Notes under the pieces: generated by a model
Seen by the model: the letters and a program-made list of their open reading frames with translations, nothing else
Told to the model about the DNA's origin: nothing
Database searches by the model: none
Shown: piece by piece, positions 45,036-54,102 of the stretch
Layout of the letters: every line of letters begins with the position of its first letter
How positions within the stretch are numbered: position 1 is the first letter of the stretch
Assembly (NCBI GenBank): GCA_030348875.1
Contig: JAUCEP010000002.1
Location: 1,505,001 to 1,569,000 of the forward strand
Origin: Ureibacillus composti
GTDB taxonomy: Bacteria > Bacillota > Bacilli > Bacillales_A > Planococcaceae
Direction: 5' to 3'
DNA length: 64,000 bases
Program-made: the position numbers and the translations under genes

Positions 45036-46220
45036 TTAGTATGCTAAACCGAAAAGCGCTTTAATATGAGTTAAGTAACGCACATGACTTGCTTCTTTCA
45101 TTAATGATGCTGGAAGACCTTTTAGCGGAATATTATTTCCACCAACAGTTGCTACACCGTCTTTTCGTCCAAGACTTGCAAGTGTTCCAGAGTTGATTGG
45201 ATTAAATTCTTCTAGTTTTTGAACTTTAAGCATTGCAAATAAGTTATAACCACATGTTTCCCCCATTTGCCAAGCATTTTGAGCAGTAGGGGCATATATT
45301 GGACGACCTCCATCTGCTGGAAGTGAAACAGAAGCGTCCCCAACTACAAATACATCAGGGTGTGATTTAGAGCGTAAGTATTCGTCAATGACTGCTTTTC
45401 CACGATCACATTCAAGACCAGATTCTTGAACAAGTGGAAGTGCGGCTACTCCACCAGTCCAGATAAATGTGTTTGCTTCAATCGTAGAGCCATCTTTAAG
45501 TGAAATTTTATTGCCTTCAACGCCTGTAACTGGAAGGTCAGTTAAGAATTCAACGCCACGTTTAGCTAAGCTTTCAGTAGCACGTCCAATTAAGTCGTCA
45601 GAAAGAACTGGTAAAATTTTTGGACCAGCTTCAACTAATTTAATGTTTAACTCATTGAAGTCAACACCGTATTTTCTAGCAACAGTAGGGAAGTGGTCAA
45701 CGATTTCACCAACTAGTTCAACACCAGTTAAACCTCCGCCACCAATGACGATTGTTGCATCTTGTGGATTTTTAGATTTTGCATAAGCAGCAATTTTGCT
45801 TTCAATATGTTTGTAGATGCGGTTTGCGTCATCTACTGATTTTAATACCATACTGTTTTCTTCAAGGCCTGGGATACCGAAGAAACCAGTTTGGCTACCA
45901 AGAGCAACGACTAAGTTGTCGTATTCTAATACAGAACCATCAGCAAGGTAAACTTCTTTGTTGTCCACTGTGAAAGATTTCACTTCGCTTACTACAACGT
46001 CTACATCTTGATCTTTGAAAAGTTTTGTTAAAGGAAAAGAGATTGCACGTTCTGTAGCTGAACCACCTGCAAGACGGTGTAATTCTGTAATAAGTTGGTG
46101 AGTAGGGTATTTATTCACCACTGTAACTGTTGCTTCATCTTTACTTACATATTTACGTAATGTTAGTGCCGTTAATAAGCCACCATAACCTGCACCTAAA
46201 ATGACGATTTTTTTTGACAT
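45036..46220 (-). CDS. Type II NADH dehydrogenase (NDH-2 family)
   Basis: 394 aa from ATG 46220, preceded by GGAGGATTT; the frame extends to 46238. FAD-binding ILGAGYGGLLTAL at the N-terminus, NAD-binding IVIGGGGLTGVELVGEI mid-protein, and FAD-tail motif HPDVFVVGDASV. A peripheral membrane enzyme passing electrons from NADH to quinone without pumping protons. It follows the DUF1641 gene in a two-gene operon, a pairing common in Firmicutes. Confidence 0.9.
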   Translation of the reverse strand: MSKKIVILGAGYGGLLTALTLRKYVSKDEATVTVVNKYPTHQLITELHRLAGGSATERAISFPLTKLFKDQDVDVVVSEVKSFTVDNKEVYLADGSVLEYDNLVVALGSQTGFFGIPGLEENSMVLKSVDDANRIYKHIESKIAAYAKSKNPQDATIVIGGGGLTGVELVGEIVDHFPTVARKYGVDFNELNIKLVEAGPKILPVLSDDLIGRATESLAKRGVEFLTDLPVTGVEGNKISLKDGSTIEANTFIWTGGVAALPLVQESGLECDRGKAVIDEYLRSKSHPDVFVVGDASVSLPADGGRPIYAPTAQNAWQMGETCGYNLFAMLKVQKLEEFNPINSGTLASLGRKDGVATVGGNNIPLKGLPASLMKEASHVRYLTHIKALFGLAY

Positions 46221-46263
46221 GATAAATCCTCCGTCCATACAATTTATATAAAGGAAACTAATA

Positions 46264-46680
46264 TTAAGCTTTTCGTTCTAATTGAACTGCTAAAAATGCG
46301 TTTGCAAAACGTAAAATCTTTTGTGTTTCTGGATCTTTTAATAATTTTAACAGGCCAAAAATACCGACAGTTTCATTTGTATTATCTGCGCGGTCTTTAG
46401 CCTCAATTGCAGTGGCTGCAATGTTTTTTACAGAGCTAATTACAGGTTCAGAAATTTCTTTAACAGCACTTACTGTATCACTTTTTAACACGTCGTCCGT
46501 TGCAACTAATTGTGCTAAATCGTATGCTTTTGTTAATAGAGTGACAACCTCTGCTAACTTTGGAAGCTGTTCCACTAAAGTAGTTAGTGATGCTTGAACT
46601 TCAGGCTTTAATAATTGATCAAGTAAATCTAGTTTATCTGCACTTAGAGCTTCTTGAGCTTGCTTTGTTTCTTCTGACAT
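46264..46680 (-). CDS. DUF1641 family protein
   Basis: 138 aa, alpha-helical (LLDQLLKPEVQASLTTLVEQ; LPKLAEVVTLLTKAYDLAQL; GIFGLLKLLKDPETQKILRF). DUF1641 proteins accompany NDH-2 or formate dehydrogenase genes and probably help assembly or membrane association; the biochemical role is unknown. ATG with AAAAGGAG, 43 nt upstream of the NADH dehydrogenase gene. Confidence 0.88.
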   Translation of the reverse strand: MSEETKQAQEALSADKLDLLDQLLKPEVQASLTTLVEQLPKLAEVVTLLTKAYDLAQLVATDDVLKSDTVSAVKEISEPVISSVKNIAATAIEAKDRADNTNETVGIFGLLKLLKDPETQKILRFANAFLAVQLERKA

Positions 46681-47195
46681 ATTTAATTCTCCTTTTGATC
46701 TGTGTTTCGCATATTCGACAGTCGATTTGGGATTAGTTCTTAAAGTTTTTCTTTCAATTATAATTAGGAATGATAGTTGACAAATATATATTGAAATAAT
46801 ATCTGAACTGACAGAAACAACTATACGTTAAAGTTCACAATTCGTACAATACATATAATTCATGCGATGTATTCCTAATTTTCATGAGATAGTGCAGTGG
46901 ATGACTACATATTACCTATTGTTTTATTAAACTCTTAGTTAGAAAAGTTTCTACTAGAAGAGGAGAGTCATTTTATTTGCAGACCATTAAGCGGAATAAG
47001 TCAGATGAATTGGACTGAGAATATGTGATAAGATTAGTATAAAGATTGTAATCAAGAAAATATCATTACTTAACCAACATACTATAAATTGGAGATTAGT
47101 GGAATTTGGGGAAGGAAGTACCAACTTAAGTAAGAAAGTAATGAAAAAATCTTAATCTATTATATAAATATATAAAAATAATGGGAGAAAGAATT
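46681..47195. other. Gene-poor divergent intergenic region
   Basis: About 500 nt between the divergent DUF1641/ndh operon and the DUF4230-like gene. AT-rich; no conserved ORF, hairpin repeat or clear operator was found by eye. Confidence 0.4.
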
Positions 47196-47987
47196 ATGCT
47201 AGAATTTAGAGCTAATAAGAAGCGGTCATTGAAGAAAAGAATTGTTACGATCGTTGTTTTTGCGTTACTTTGTGCCTCTGCCGGATCAGCAGGAACATAT
47301 ATGTTTTTGAAAGGTGGAGAAGAAAAAGTAGCAAAAGCAACAACAGCAATAGATGGTGAAGTCATTGTAGAAAATATCGCATACGATAAAGTGCGCGAAA
47401 TCAGTAAACACTTCGGATATGAGGATGTCCAAGACTTCGATTACACCGAAGATGACACTTATGAATTTTTAAAACTTCAAGATGATGATATTTGGCTTGA
47501 AACAACAGGCAAAAAATTCGGAAGATACCTTTTCGGAAAAGAATACAACATTCATTTGTTTGGTTACTTTATGCTTGGGTATGATCTGAAAAATATTAAA
47601 AAAGAAGATTTTTATTTTGATGAAAAATCTAAAACCCTATACATTAAAGTACCAGCTTTAGAATTAGCTTATATTCCGATGTTTGACAAAAGTTATTTTG
47701 ATAGTTTTGTAGGAATATTTAGAAAAGAGTACACGGAGAATTACCGTAAGTTGATTTATGAAGATGCAATCAATCAAGGCATCCAAGCGATTCTTGATGA
47801 TGATAGAAAGGTTCATGAAGGATATAAATTAACAAATGATTCTCTTAAAGAAATATTATTCGACAAACCAGAGTTGGGAAAATATGTAAAAGATATTGTT
47901 TTTGAAAAATCAGGTGAAGAGTCTACTATAAGAGTAGAAAAAACTAGAGAAGCGATTCTTGGTGATGAAAAAGAAACTGAACAATAA
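47196..47987 (+). CDS. Membrane-anchored DUF4230-like protein
   Basis: 263 aa from ATG 47196 with GGGAGAAAG. N-terminal LysArg-rich stretch and one membrane segment (~19-40), then an extracytoplasmic domain with GYFMLGYDLKNIKKEDFYFD and KTLYIKVPALELAYIP, the pattern of DUF4230 proteins. A charged C-terminus follows. Function unknown. A small gene follows 92 nt later. Confidence 0.75.
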   Translation: MLEFRANKKRSLKKRIVTIVVFALLCASAGSAGTYMFLKGGEEKVAKATTAIDGEVIVENIAYDKVREISKHFGYEDVQDFDYTEDDTYEFLKLQDDDIWLETTGKKFGRYLFGKEYNIHLFGYFMLGYDLKNIKKEDFYFDEKSKTLYIKVPALELAYIPMFDKSYFDSFVGIFRKEYTENYRKLIYEDAINQGIQAILDDDRKVHEGYKLTNDSLKEILFDKPELGKYVKDIVFEKSGEESTIRVEKTREAILGDEKETEQ

Positions 47988-48079
47988 GGATATCATTACA
48001 TTAATCAGGGCTACTTGAGTAAAATAAGATATATTATTGATTAGATTCTCTTTAAAGACATGAAAAGTAGGTGAACAAA

Positions 48080-48229
48080 GTGGGGAAATATCAATTGGAT
48101 ACTAAAGGTAAGGTAGCTGTGTCAAAGTATCATGAGAAAAACAAGCCTGCCAAATTTGATAAAAAGCAGCAACTTGAAAAAATACGTGCGGAGTATTTGA
48201 AAAAGAAGCAAAATCAAACAGATAAATAA
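48080..48229 (+). CDS. Small basic protein, 49 aa
   Basis: GTG 48080 with AGGTGA six nt upstream (in-frame GTG 48071 is less likely). Lys-rich and soluble: MGKYQLDTKGKVAVSKYHEK and KIRAEYLKKKQNQTDK. Unknown. It may be co-transcribed with the DUF4230-like gene. Confidence 0.55.
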   Translation: MGKYQLDTKGKVAVSKYHEKNKPAKFDKKQQLEKIRAEYLKKKQNQTDK

Positions 48230-48356
48230 TATGAATGAATATAGGTCTTAAATTAACGAAGGCTTTAGTCAATTAATGAACTTTAACAATCAGTCGTGGT
48301 GATCTGAGCTTTAGATCTATCACGGAGATCTGTATAACTTTATCCAAAAATTTTAT

Positions 48357-48406
48357 AAAAAACATCTTAACAAGTAAATTTTTAATTAAAAGTTAAGATG
48401 TTTTTT
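48357..48406. terminator. Bidirectional terminator between convergent genes
   Basis: Perfect 15-bp stem AAAAAACATCTTAAC / GTTAAGATGTTTTTT with a 20-nt AT-rich loop, 14 nt downstream of the CDF gene stop on the minus strand. Confidence 0.85.
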
Positions 48407-48419
48407 ATTTTTTTATTTA

Positions 48420-49319
48420 TTAATCATTTTCATACCAAGGATTTAAATGTATAAGCACTTCTGCTATATCATTGTGATGTTCCATTATTGTCTTTTTAAT
48501 TTTACGGATGATATCATGACCTTCTTGAATCGTTAAATTAGCAGGAACACTTACACGAAGATCTACCAATATATAATGACCGTGTTCTCTAGCACGTAGA
48601 CGGTCGATACGTTTTACTTCTGGAACTGTTAAAATGATGGCTTGGAAATCATCTAATAACTCATGACCTACGCTTTTTTCCATAAGTGATGCACCTGCTT
48701 CAACGAGCATTTCGTATGCAAGTTTAAAGACTAAGAATGTCACAATTAATCCAGCAATTGGATCCCCGTATAAAAGGATGTCGATTTGATAGGCTTCCCC
48801 AACCAATGCAAGTCCAATACCAACTACCGCAGCTAATGACGCATACACATCTGCAAGGTGATCATTTGCAGTAGCAATTAGACCTTTACTATTAATCTTT
48901 TTTCCAACTTTTATCGTATATATGTAAAGAACGAACTTCCAAATTAGAGAAATAATAGCCGTTACAAAGGCAATTATTCCAGCTTTTTCAGGTTCCTCAA
49001 AGAATACTTTGATAGATTCATAGGCAATAAAACAAGCAGCTAAAACTAAAATAATCCCTACAATAGCAGAGCTTAGAACTTCCGCTTTACCATGTCCATA
49101 TGGATGATCTTCATCGGCAGGACGCTTTGAAATGCGCATCGATGTCAATGTGGCACCACTTGCAATGACATCTCCAGCATTATGATAACCATCCGCTAAA
49201 AGTACGGGACTGTTGAAGATTGCACCGATTACAATTTTTAGACCGGTTAACACGATATTGCTGATTAAACTAATCCAGCCAGCGATCATGGAAGTGTCTG
49301 AATTTGTGTGTTGATTCAT
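48420..49319 (-). CDS. Cation diffusion facilitator (CDF) family metal exporter
   Basis: 299 aa. Six membrane segments; metal-site helices LADGYHNAGDVIAS (TM2) and TANDHLADVYASLAAVVGIG (TM5), and the conserved HPYGHGKAE after TM2. The C-terminal cytoplasmic ferredoxin-like domain (residues ~215-299) has HGHYILVDLRVSV. It exports divalent cations in exchange for protons; the HN--D and DH--D pattern fits the Mn/Zn exporters of the B. subtilis MneP/YeaB type, but metal choice is not certain. GTGGAGGAAC precedes the ATG. The leader carries a short ORF and a terminator-like hairpin. Confidence 0.9.
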   Translation of the reverse strand: MNQHTNSDTSMIAGWISLISNIVLTGLKIVIGAIFNSPVLLADGYHNAGDVIASGATLTSMRISKRPADEDHPYGHGKAEVLSSAIVGIILVLAACFIAYESIKVFFEEPEKAGIIAFVTAIISLIWKFVLYIYTIKVGKKINSKGLIATANDHLADVYASLAAVVGIGLALVGEAYQIDILLYGDPIAGLIVTFLVFKLAYEMLVEAGASLMEKSVGHELLDDFQAIILTVPEVKRIDRLRAREHGHYILVDLRVSVPANLTIQEGHDIIRKIKKTIMEHHNDIAEVLIHLNPWYEND

Positions 49320-49358
49320 TAATTTGTTCCTCCACTAAAAGTCTTTCCCTAAAACAAC

Positions 49359-49392
49359 AAAATCCTTTGATTTTAATTAATCAAAGGATTTT
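49359..49392 (-). terminator. Leader hairpin (candidate attenuator) upstream of the CDF gene
   Basis: Perfect 14-bp stem AAAATCCTTTGATT / AATCAAAGGATTTT, followed on the minus strand by GTTGTTTTAG, 40 nt before the CDF start. Its first arm overlaps the stop codon of the 14-codon leader ORF. Confidence 0.65.
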
Positions 49393-49435
49393 AAATGAAA
49401 ATATGTAGTTTGGTTGAACGAGAAAACTGTATCAT
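49391..49435 (-). CDS. Candidate leader peptide, 14 aa, upstream of the CDF exporter
   Basis: ATG at 49435 with AGGAGTG eight nt upstream; encodes MIQFSRSTKLHIFI then TAA. It lies between the promoter and the terminator hairpin, whose 5' arm begins at its stop codon. A ribosome at the stop would block hairpin formation, so translation of this peptide could decide read-through into the exporter gene. Confidence 0.55.
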   Translation of the reverse strand: MIQFSRSTKLHIFI

Positions 49436-49468
49436 CTATGTATCACTCCTAAAAATTTGCGCCCATAT

Positions 49469-49497
49469 ATTATAGTCCAGTAAATTCGCTTTTTCAA
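49469..49497 (-). promoter_or_regulatory. Sigma-A promoter of the CDF gene leader
   Basis: On the minus strand TTGAAA (plus 49492-49497), 17 nt, TATAAT (plus 49469-49474). Transcription would begin near 49460, about 25 nt before the leader ORF and 140 nt before the exporter. Confidence 0.75.
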
Positions 49498-49668
49498 TAG
49501 TTTTAGAGTCATAGTTCAAGATACTCTTTTATTCAACGAAAAAGGGAATTAAAAAGTGCTGACTCTTACATTAGAGGATACTACTGAATAAATAGAGTTG
49601 TATTTCAGATGGGGCTAAATCTTTTCTTTAACTCATTAGCAAAATTCAATATCGTGTAATTCGGCAAA

Positions 49669-49710
49669 GGGCGCTTTTCAAAAAGATTAGCGCTTATTTT
49701 CATTTAAAGG
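49669..49710 (+). repeat. Dispersed GGGCGC hairpin element
   Basis: GGGCGCTTTTC, AAAAAGATT, AGCGCTTATTTTCATTTAAAGG. It lies in a divergent region, not behind a gene, yet in the same orientation as the others. Confidence 0.7.
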
Positions 49711-50024
49711 AAAATTTTATACTAATAATCTATTGGTAATGAAAAGTTAAATATAAACAATGAATAGAAATGAACTTAAATATTATATATAAGAAAATAA
49801 AAAGAAACTGAATTTTTAATAATGTATACTTTGAATGATGTAACGATTAAACGAAAAAAGGTAAGAAATAATTCGTACAGCTGTATTATATTTTATTATT
49901 TTTTGCCTGAACTTGAATATATTTAAGTTTAAAATATTGTTGTATTTATTGAAATGACTGATGTTTACTACAGTTTTGTTATTTATATTAATACAAAAGA
50001 AATTTATGTTAATTAAAAAAAATA

Positions 50025-50077
50025 TTGACACTAAATAGTTTGAGAAGTAGAATCAAGTCGAATGATAATGATTATCA
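50025..50077 (+). promoter_or_regulatory. Promoter and Fur box of the fbpABC operon
   Basis: TTGACA (50025-50030), 17 nt, TAGAAT (50048-50053), then a perfect 7-1-7 Fur site TGATAAT-G-ATTATCA (50063-50077) covering the start-site region, with further AATCATTAT half-site sequence after it. Iron-dependent repression is strongly indicated. Confidence 0.9.
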
Positions 50078-50127
50078 AAATCATTATATATTAAATAATA
50101 ATTTTTAATAAAGGAGAATGTTGTAAA

Positions 50128-51210
50128 ATGAAATTCCCAAAATTATTTAAACCTTTCGTAGCTAGTGCTGCTCTAGCAATTGGATTAGCTGGTTGTGGAG
50201 CTACAAATCAAAATTCATCAACTGAGGAGGCAGCATCGGCTCCCCCAAAAGTTGAAAACCAAGAAGTCAATATTTACACGGCAAGACATTATGATGCGGA
50301 TGATCTGGTCTATAAGAAATTTACAGAAGAAACAGGTATTAAAGTAAATGTTGTTAAAGGGGAAGCAGAAGAACTAATTGAAAGATTAAAACGTGAAGGT
50401 GAAAGCACACAAGCAGATTTATTTATCACTGTTGATGGTGGTGTTTTAGCAAATGCTAAGCAAAACGATATCTTCCAACCGGTTACTTCAAAAATGATTG
50501 ATGAAAACGTACCAGAAAACTTACGTGATGCTGATCATAACTGGATTGGGATGGCAACAAGAGCACGTATCATTGCCTATTCTAAAGAAAGAGTGTCACC
50601 TGAAGAATTATCTACATATGAAGATTTAACGAATGAAAAATGGAAGGGTAGATTATTAGTCCGCTCATCAACAAGTTTATATAACCAATCTTTACTTGCT
50701 TCATTCATTGAATTAAATGGAGAAGAACAGGCAGAGCAATGGGCACAAGGGATTGTCAATAATTTCGCTCGCCAACCAGATGGTGGAGACCGCGATCAAG
50801 CGAAAGCTATTGCAGCAGGTACAGGGGATATTGCCATTATGAATACTTATTATGTGGGTCTACTAGCAAATTCTGAAGATTCAGAAGAAGTAAAAGTTGC
50901 AGAAAAAATTGGCGTCTTCTTCCCGAACCAAGAAACGAATGGTACGCATGTCAATATTAGTGGCATTGGTTTAACAAAACATAGTAAGAATAAAGAAAAT
51001 GCTACAAAACTAATTGAATATTTGACAAGTGTGGAAGCTCAAGAATTTTTATCTGCTAATAATTTTGAATTCCCTGTAAATCCTAATGCAAAAAAACCAG
51101 AATTATTAGAGAGCTGGGGCGAATTTAAAATGCAAGAATTAAATTTTGATACTTTAGGAGAGCACAATAAAAAGTCGATTGAAATCTTTAATAAAACAGG
51201 TTGGAAGTAA
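50128..51210 (+). CDS. fbpA: Ferric iron ABC transporter substrate-binding lipoprotein
   Basis: 360 aa. Signal peptide with lipobox GLAGC. Family 1 iron-binding fold: VNIYTARHYDADDLVYKKFT, VVKGEAEELIERLKREG, LFITVDGGVLANAKQNDIFQ, GDIAIMNTYYVGLL (paired Tyr iron ligands) and HVNISGIGLTKHSKNKENA. It binds Fe3+ outside the membrane and delivers it to FbpB. ATG with AAAGGAGAATG. The stop overlaps the fbpB start (TAATG). Confidence 0.93.
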   Translation: MKFPKLFKPFVASAALAIGLAGCGATNQNSSTEEAASAPPKVENQEVNIYTARHYDADDLVYKKFTEETGIKVNVVKGEAEELIERLKREGESTQADLFITVDGGVLANAKQNDIFQPVTSKMIDENVPENLRDADHNWIGMATRARIIAYSKERVSPEELSTYEDLTNEKWKGRLLVRSSTSLYNQSLLASFIELNGEEQAEQWAQGIVNNFARQPDGGDRDQAKAIAAGTGDIAIMNTYYVGLLANSEDSEEVKVAEKIGVFFPNQETNGTHVNISGIGLTKHSKNKENATKLIEYLTSVEAQEFLSANNFEFPVNPNAKKPELLESWGEFKMQELNFDTLGEHNKKSIEIFNKTGWK

Positions 51211-52856
51211 TGAAACTAGATTTGATGAAACGTCATCTGAAAAAAGATGTTAATAGCTGGTGGATCATCAGTTTAGTGGGGGCAGTAGTTATTCTACTGC
51301 CTATCCTTTTTATTTTCTTAACAATATTTCTGGAACCTAATGAAAACTGGATCCATATACGTCAATACTTACTAAAAAATTATGTAAAAAACACACTCTT
51401 ACTCGTTGGGCTTACTGGCCTTTTTACAGCGTTTCTTGGTGTAAGTTTAGCTTGGTTAATTGCAGCATATGATTTTCCACTTAGAAAGTTTTTCAGATAT
51501 GGTTTATTGTTACCACTTTCGATCCCGACTTTTATTGCAGCCTATACGTATCGAACGATGTTAGGCTACACGGGCATCATACAGTCAACTTTAAGGAATC
51601 AATATGATTACCAAATCGATGCTCAAATTTTATCCATTTCAGGAATCAGGGGAGCCGTATTCATTTTTACCATGTTTTTATTTCCCTATGTTTATATGAT
51701 TACAAGATCATTTCTTGAAAATCAAAGTACATCTTACATAGAAAATGCCAGATTATTAGGTCAGAAACCATTTGCTATCTTTTTTAAAATAGTACTGCCA
51801 CTTGCAAGACCAGCAATTGTAGGGGGAACAGTTTTAGTTATATTTGAAGTGCTAGGTGATTATGGAGTAACAAGTCTTTTAGGTATTCACACGATTTCAA
51901 CAGCTATTTTTCAGACATGGTTCGGGATGTATGATGTGAATTCTGCAATGAGACTTGCTGCTTGGTTAATGGTTATTATTGTGGGGGTCTTCTTTTTAGA
52001 AAAATTACTAAGACAGAGAAGGCGTTATCATATCAACAATAAATCAAGACCTCTTGTTCCGATTAAGCTGAAAGGAATTAAAGGGTTCGGCGCTTTCATT
52101 TACTGTGGTGTCGTATTTCTAATTAGTTTCCTGATTCCGTTTATCCAGCTGATCGCTTGGGCAAAAATGACCTTTAATAAAGTCTGGGAATCTTCATTTA
52201 ATACTCTGATTTATCAAACAGTGTCTTTAGCATTAATCGCTACATTGATAATTCTTATATTTTCTATCATTGTAGCAAAGGTATGCAGTTCTCATTCATC
52301 GTTTTCCTTTGCCATTTCAAAAATCATTACTTCGGGTTATTCGATTCCAGGACCAATTATCGCGATTGGGGTATTGGCTATCTTTATTTCGCTTGATCAA
52401 TATCTAGCACCTTTTTACAAGTGGATGGGGCTAGGGGAAGCACCACTTATTTTAAGTTTATCTTTAGTCATGTTAGTTGTCGGTTATTTTATACGTTTTA
52501 TGGCAACTGGATTTAATGCAATCGAGGTAGGCTTTGAGAAAATAGGAACAAAATATACTGAAGCTTCAAGAATGTTAGGTTTAGGTGTTACAAAAACGTT
52601 CTTTAAAGTGGAGTTGCCTTTACTAAAAGGGGCTTTATTCAGTGGCTTTGTCTTAACGTTTGTTGAAATTTGTAAGGAACTACCACTGGCCTTGTTACTA
52701 AGACCTTTTAACTTTGAAACACTCGCAACAAAAACTTATCAATATGCACATGACGAGCAAATTCATGAGGCTTCGATTTCTTCTCTTTTAATCATTGCAA
52801 TTAGTATTTTGTCAGTAGTAATCATACAAGTGTTAGGCAAGAGGGTGAGATCATGA
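51210..52856 (+). CDS. fbpB: Ferric iron ABC transporter permease
   Basis: 548 aa from ATG 51210 overlapping the fbpA stop. Two fused binding-protein-dependent permease domains, twelve membrane segments; EAA loops ENARLLGQKPFAIFFKIVLP in the first half and TEASRMLGLGVTKTFFKVEL in the second. Transports Fe3+ across the cytoplasmic membrane with FbpA and FbpC. Confidence 0.93.
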   Translation: MKLDLMKRHLKKDVNSWWIISLVGAVVILLPILFIFLTIFLEPNENWIHIRQYLLKNYVKNTLLLVGLTGLFTAFLGVSLAWLIAAYDFPLRKFFRYGLLLPLSIPTFIAAYTYRTMLGYTGIIQSTLRNQYDYQIDAQILSISGIRGAVFIFTMFLFPYVYMITRSFLENQSTSYIENARLLGQKPFAIFFKIVLPLARPAIVGGTVLVIFEVLGDYGVTSLLGIHTISTAIFQTWFGMYDVNSAMRLAAWLMVIIVGVFFLEKLLRQRRRYHINNKSRPLVPIKLKGIKGFGAFIYCGVVFLISFLIPFIQLIAWAKMTFNKVWESSFNTLIYQTVSLALIATLIILIFSIIVAKVCSSHSSFSFAISKIITSGYSIPGPIIAIGVLAIFISLDQYLAPFYKWMGLGEAPLILSLSLVMLVVGYFIRFMATGFNAIEVGFEKIGTKYTEASRMLGLGVTKTFFKVELPLLKGALFSGFVLTFVEICKELPLALLLRPFNFETLATKTYQYAHDEQIHEASISSLLIIAISILSVVIIQVLGKRVRS

Positions 52857-53521
52857 GTATCTTGGAAATTGAAGGACTGACGTATTCATATTTAAAGAAA
52901 GAAGAGCCAATCATTAAGGATTTTTCATTTTCAATGGAAAAGGGAGAAGTTGTCGGTATTTTAGGTCGCAGTGGAAGTGGAAAAAGTACATTACTTCGAT
53001 TAATAGCAGGCTTAGAAATGCCGTTAAAAGGAAGCATTAAGGTTGCGGGAACAACTGTTGTAAGTGATTGTGTTTATTTACACCCAGAGGAACGGGAAGT
53101 GGGAATGGTATTTCAAGACTACGCGCTTTTTCCACATATGACAGTGAAAAATAATATACTTTTCGGATTATCTCGTATGCCCCGAAACGAAAGAAAACAG
53201 CGTGTGGAAGAAATGTTAGAACTTGTTCAATTAGAGAGTTTTTCGAATCGATATCCGCACGAATTAAGTGGAGGACAGCAGCAAAGGGTTGCGCTTGCTA
53301 GAGCACTTGCTCCTAAACCAAATCTATTGTTAATGGATGAACCGTTTAGTAACTTAGATACAGAGTTGAGAGAAACAATTCGTGAAGAACTTAAGGTGAT
53401 TTTGAAAACGGCCAATATGACTTGTATTATGGTTACACATGATCGAAAAGATGTGGAGGCTATATGTGATCGTAGTGTAGTGTTTGATTTAGCGCATAGT
53501 AAGAATGATTACAATAAATAG
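52853..53521 (+). CDS. fbpC: Ferric iron ABC transporter ATP-binding protein (short form)
   Basis: 222 aa, ATGA overlap with fbpB. Walker A GRSGSGKST, Q-loop MVFQDYALFPHMTV, signature LSGGQQQRVALARAL, Walker B LLLMDEPFSNLD, H-loop MVTHDRKD. FbpC-type proteins are usually ~350 aa with a C-terminal regulatory (TOBE) domain; here the protein stops soon after the H-loop, so that domain is missing. The ATPase core is complete. Confidence 0.92.
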   Translation: MSILEIEGLTYSYLKKEEPIIKDFSFSMEKGEVVGILGRSGSGKSTLLRLIAGLEMPLKGSIKVAGTTVVSDCVYLHPEEREVGMVFQDYALFPHMTVKNNILFGLSRMPRNERKQRVEEMLELVQLESFSNRYPHELSGGQQQRVALARALAPKPNLLLMDEPFSNLDTELRETIREELKVILKTANMTCIMVTHDRKDVEAICDRSVVFDLAHSKNDYNK

Positions 53522-53631
53522 AAGATTACCAATGTATGCTAGAAATAAACTTACTCTACTGGTTCTGTAAAAAAGGAAAAAATGTAATATAAGTTTGTTA
53601 TATTTTTACTTAAAAGATATTTATTAAAAAT

Positions 53632-53668
53632 ACGCCTCAAACACTGTTAACAGAAGTGTTTGAGGCGT
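53632..53668 (+). terminator. Rho-independent terminator of fbpABC
   Basis: Fourteen-base perfect stem ACGCCTCAAACACT / AGTGTTTGAGGCGT, 9-nt loop, then TTTATTC. Confidence 0.88.
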
Positions 53669-53683
53669 TTTATTCAACATTCG

Positions 53684-53721
53684 GGGTGCAGTTCAAGAGG
53701 AGCTTCTTTCTTCATGTAAAG
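53684..53721 (+). repeat. Dispersed GGGCGC hairpin element, diverged
   Basis: GGGTGCAGTTCAAGAGGAGC, TTCTTTCTTCATGTAAAG: left arm and tail recognisable, right arm eroded. Confidence 0.5.
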
Positions 53722-53850
53722 TGTGCGTTACTTAAATATTGAGGCAGCCTTTTCTTTTTGAAATAATCTGTGTAGATTGTTGAAATTAGTGAATAAAGAT
53801 AAATTTAAAGTTAACTCTATATAAAAGAATGATAAACGAGGTGATGATTC

Positions 53851-54078
53851 ATGAAGCCTTATGAAATAAATAACATGATTATTGATGATGAATTTGAAGG
53901 CGAAGAATTCGTGACTACTGATTTTGCTTACCAAAATGAAGAGTATAGCATTACTTTTAAAAAAGCAGACCTTGAAATAATCAATACATGGGTTTTTAAA
54001 GAAGGTACATCTCTTCCAGCAAAATTACCTGATCAACTTATTGAATCTATAAGAGAAGATGTTAAAAAGAAATTCTAG
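53851..54078 (+). CDS. Small acidic hypothetical protein, 75 aa
   Basis: ATG with GAGGTGATG. Soluble, acidic, alpha/beta: MKPYEINNMIIDDEFEGEEF, ITFKKADLEIINTWVFKEG, SIREDVKKKF. No family recognised. Confidence 0.65.
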   Translation: MKPYEINNMIIDDEFEGEEFVTTDFAYQNEEYSITFKKADLEIINTWVFKEGTSLPAKLPDQLIESIREDVKKKF

Positions 54079-54102
54079 TCACATTTATTGTCATTAAAAA
54101 TG

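Noticed and set aside
45469-45973. Plus-strand open frames opposite the NADH dehydrogenase gene
   Set aside because: Antisense shadows of a strongly conserved enzyme; no ribosome sites or recognisable domains.
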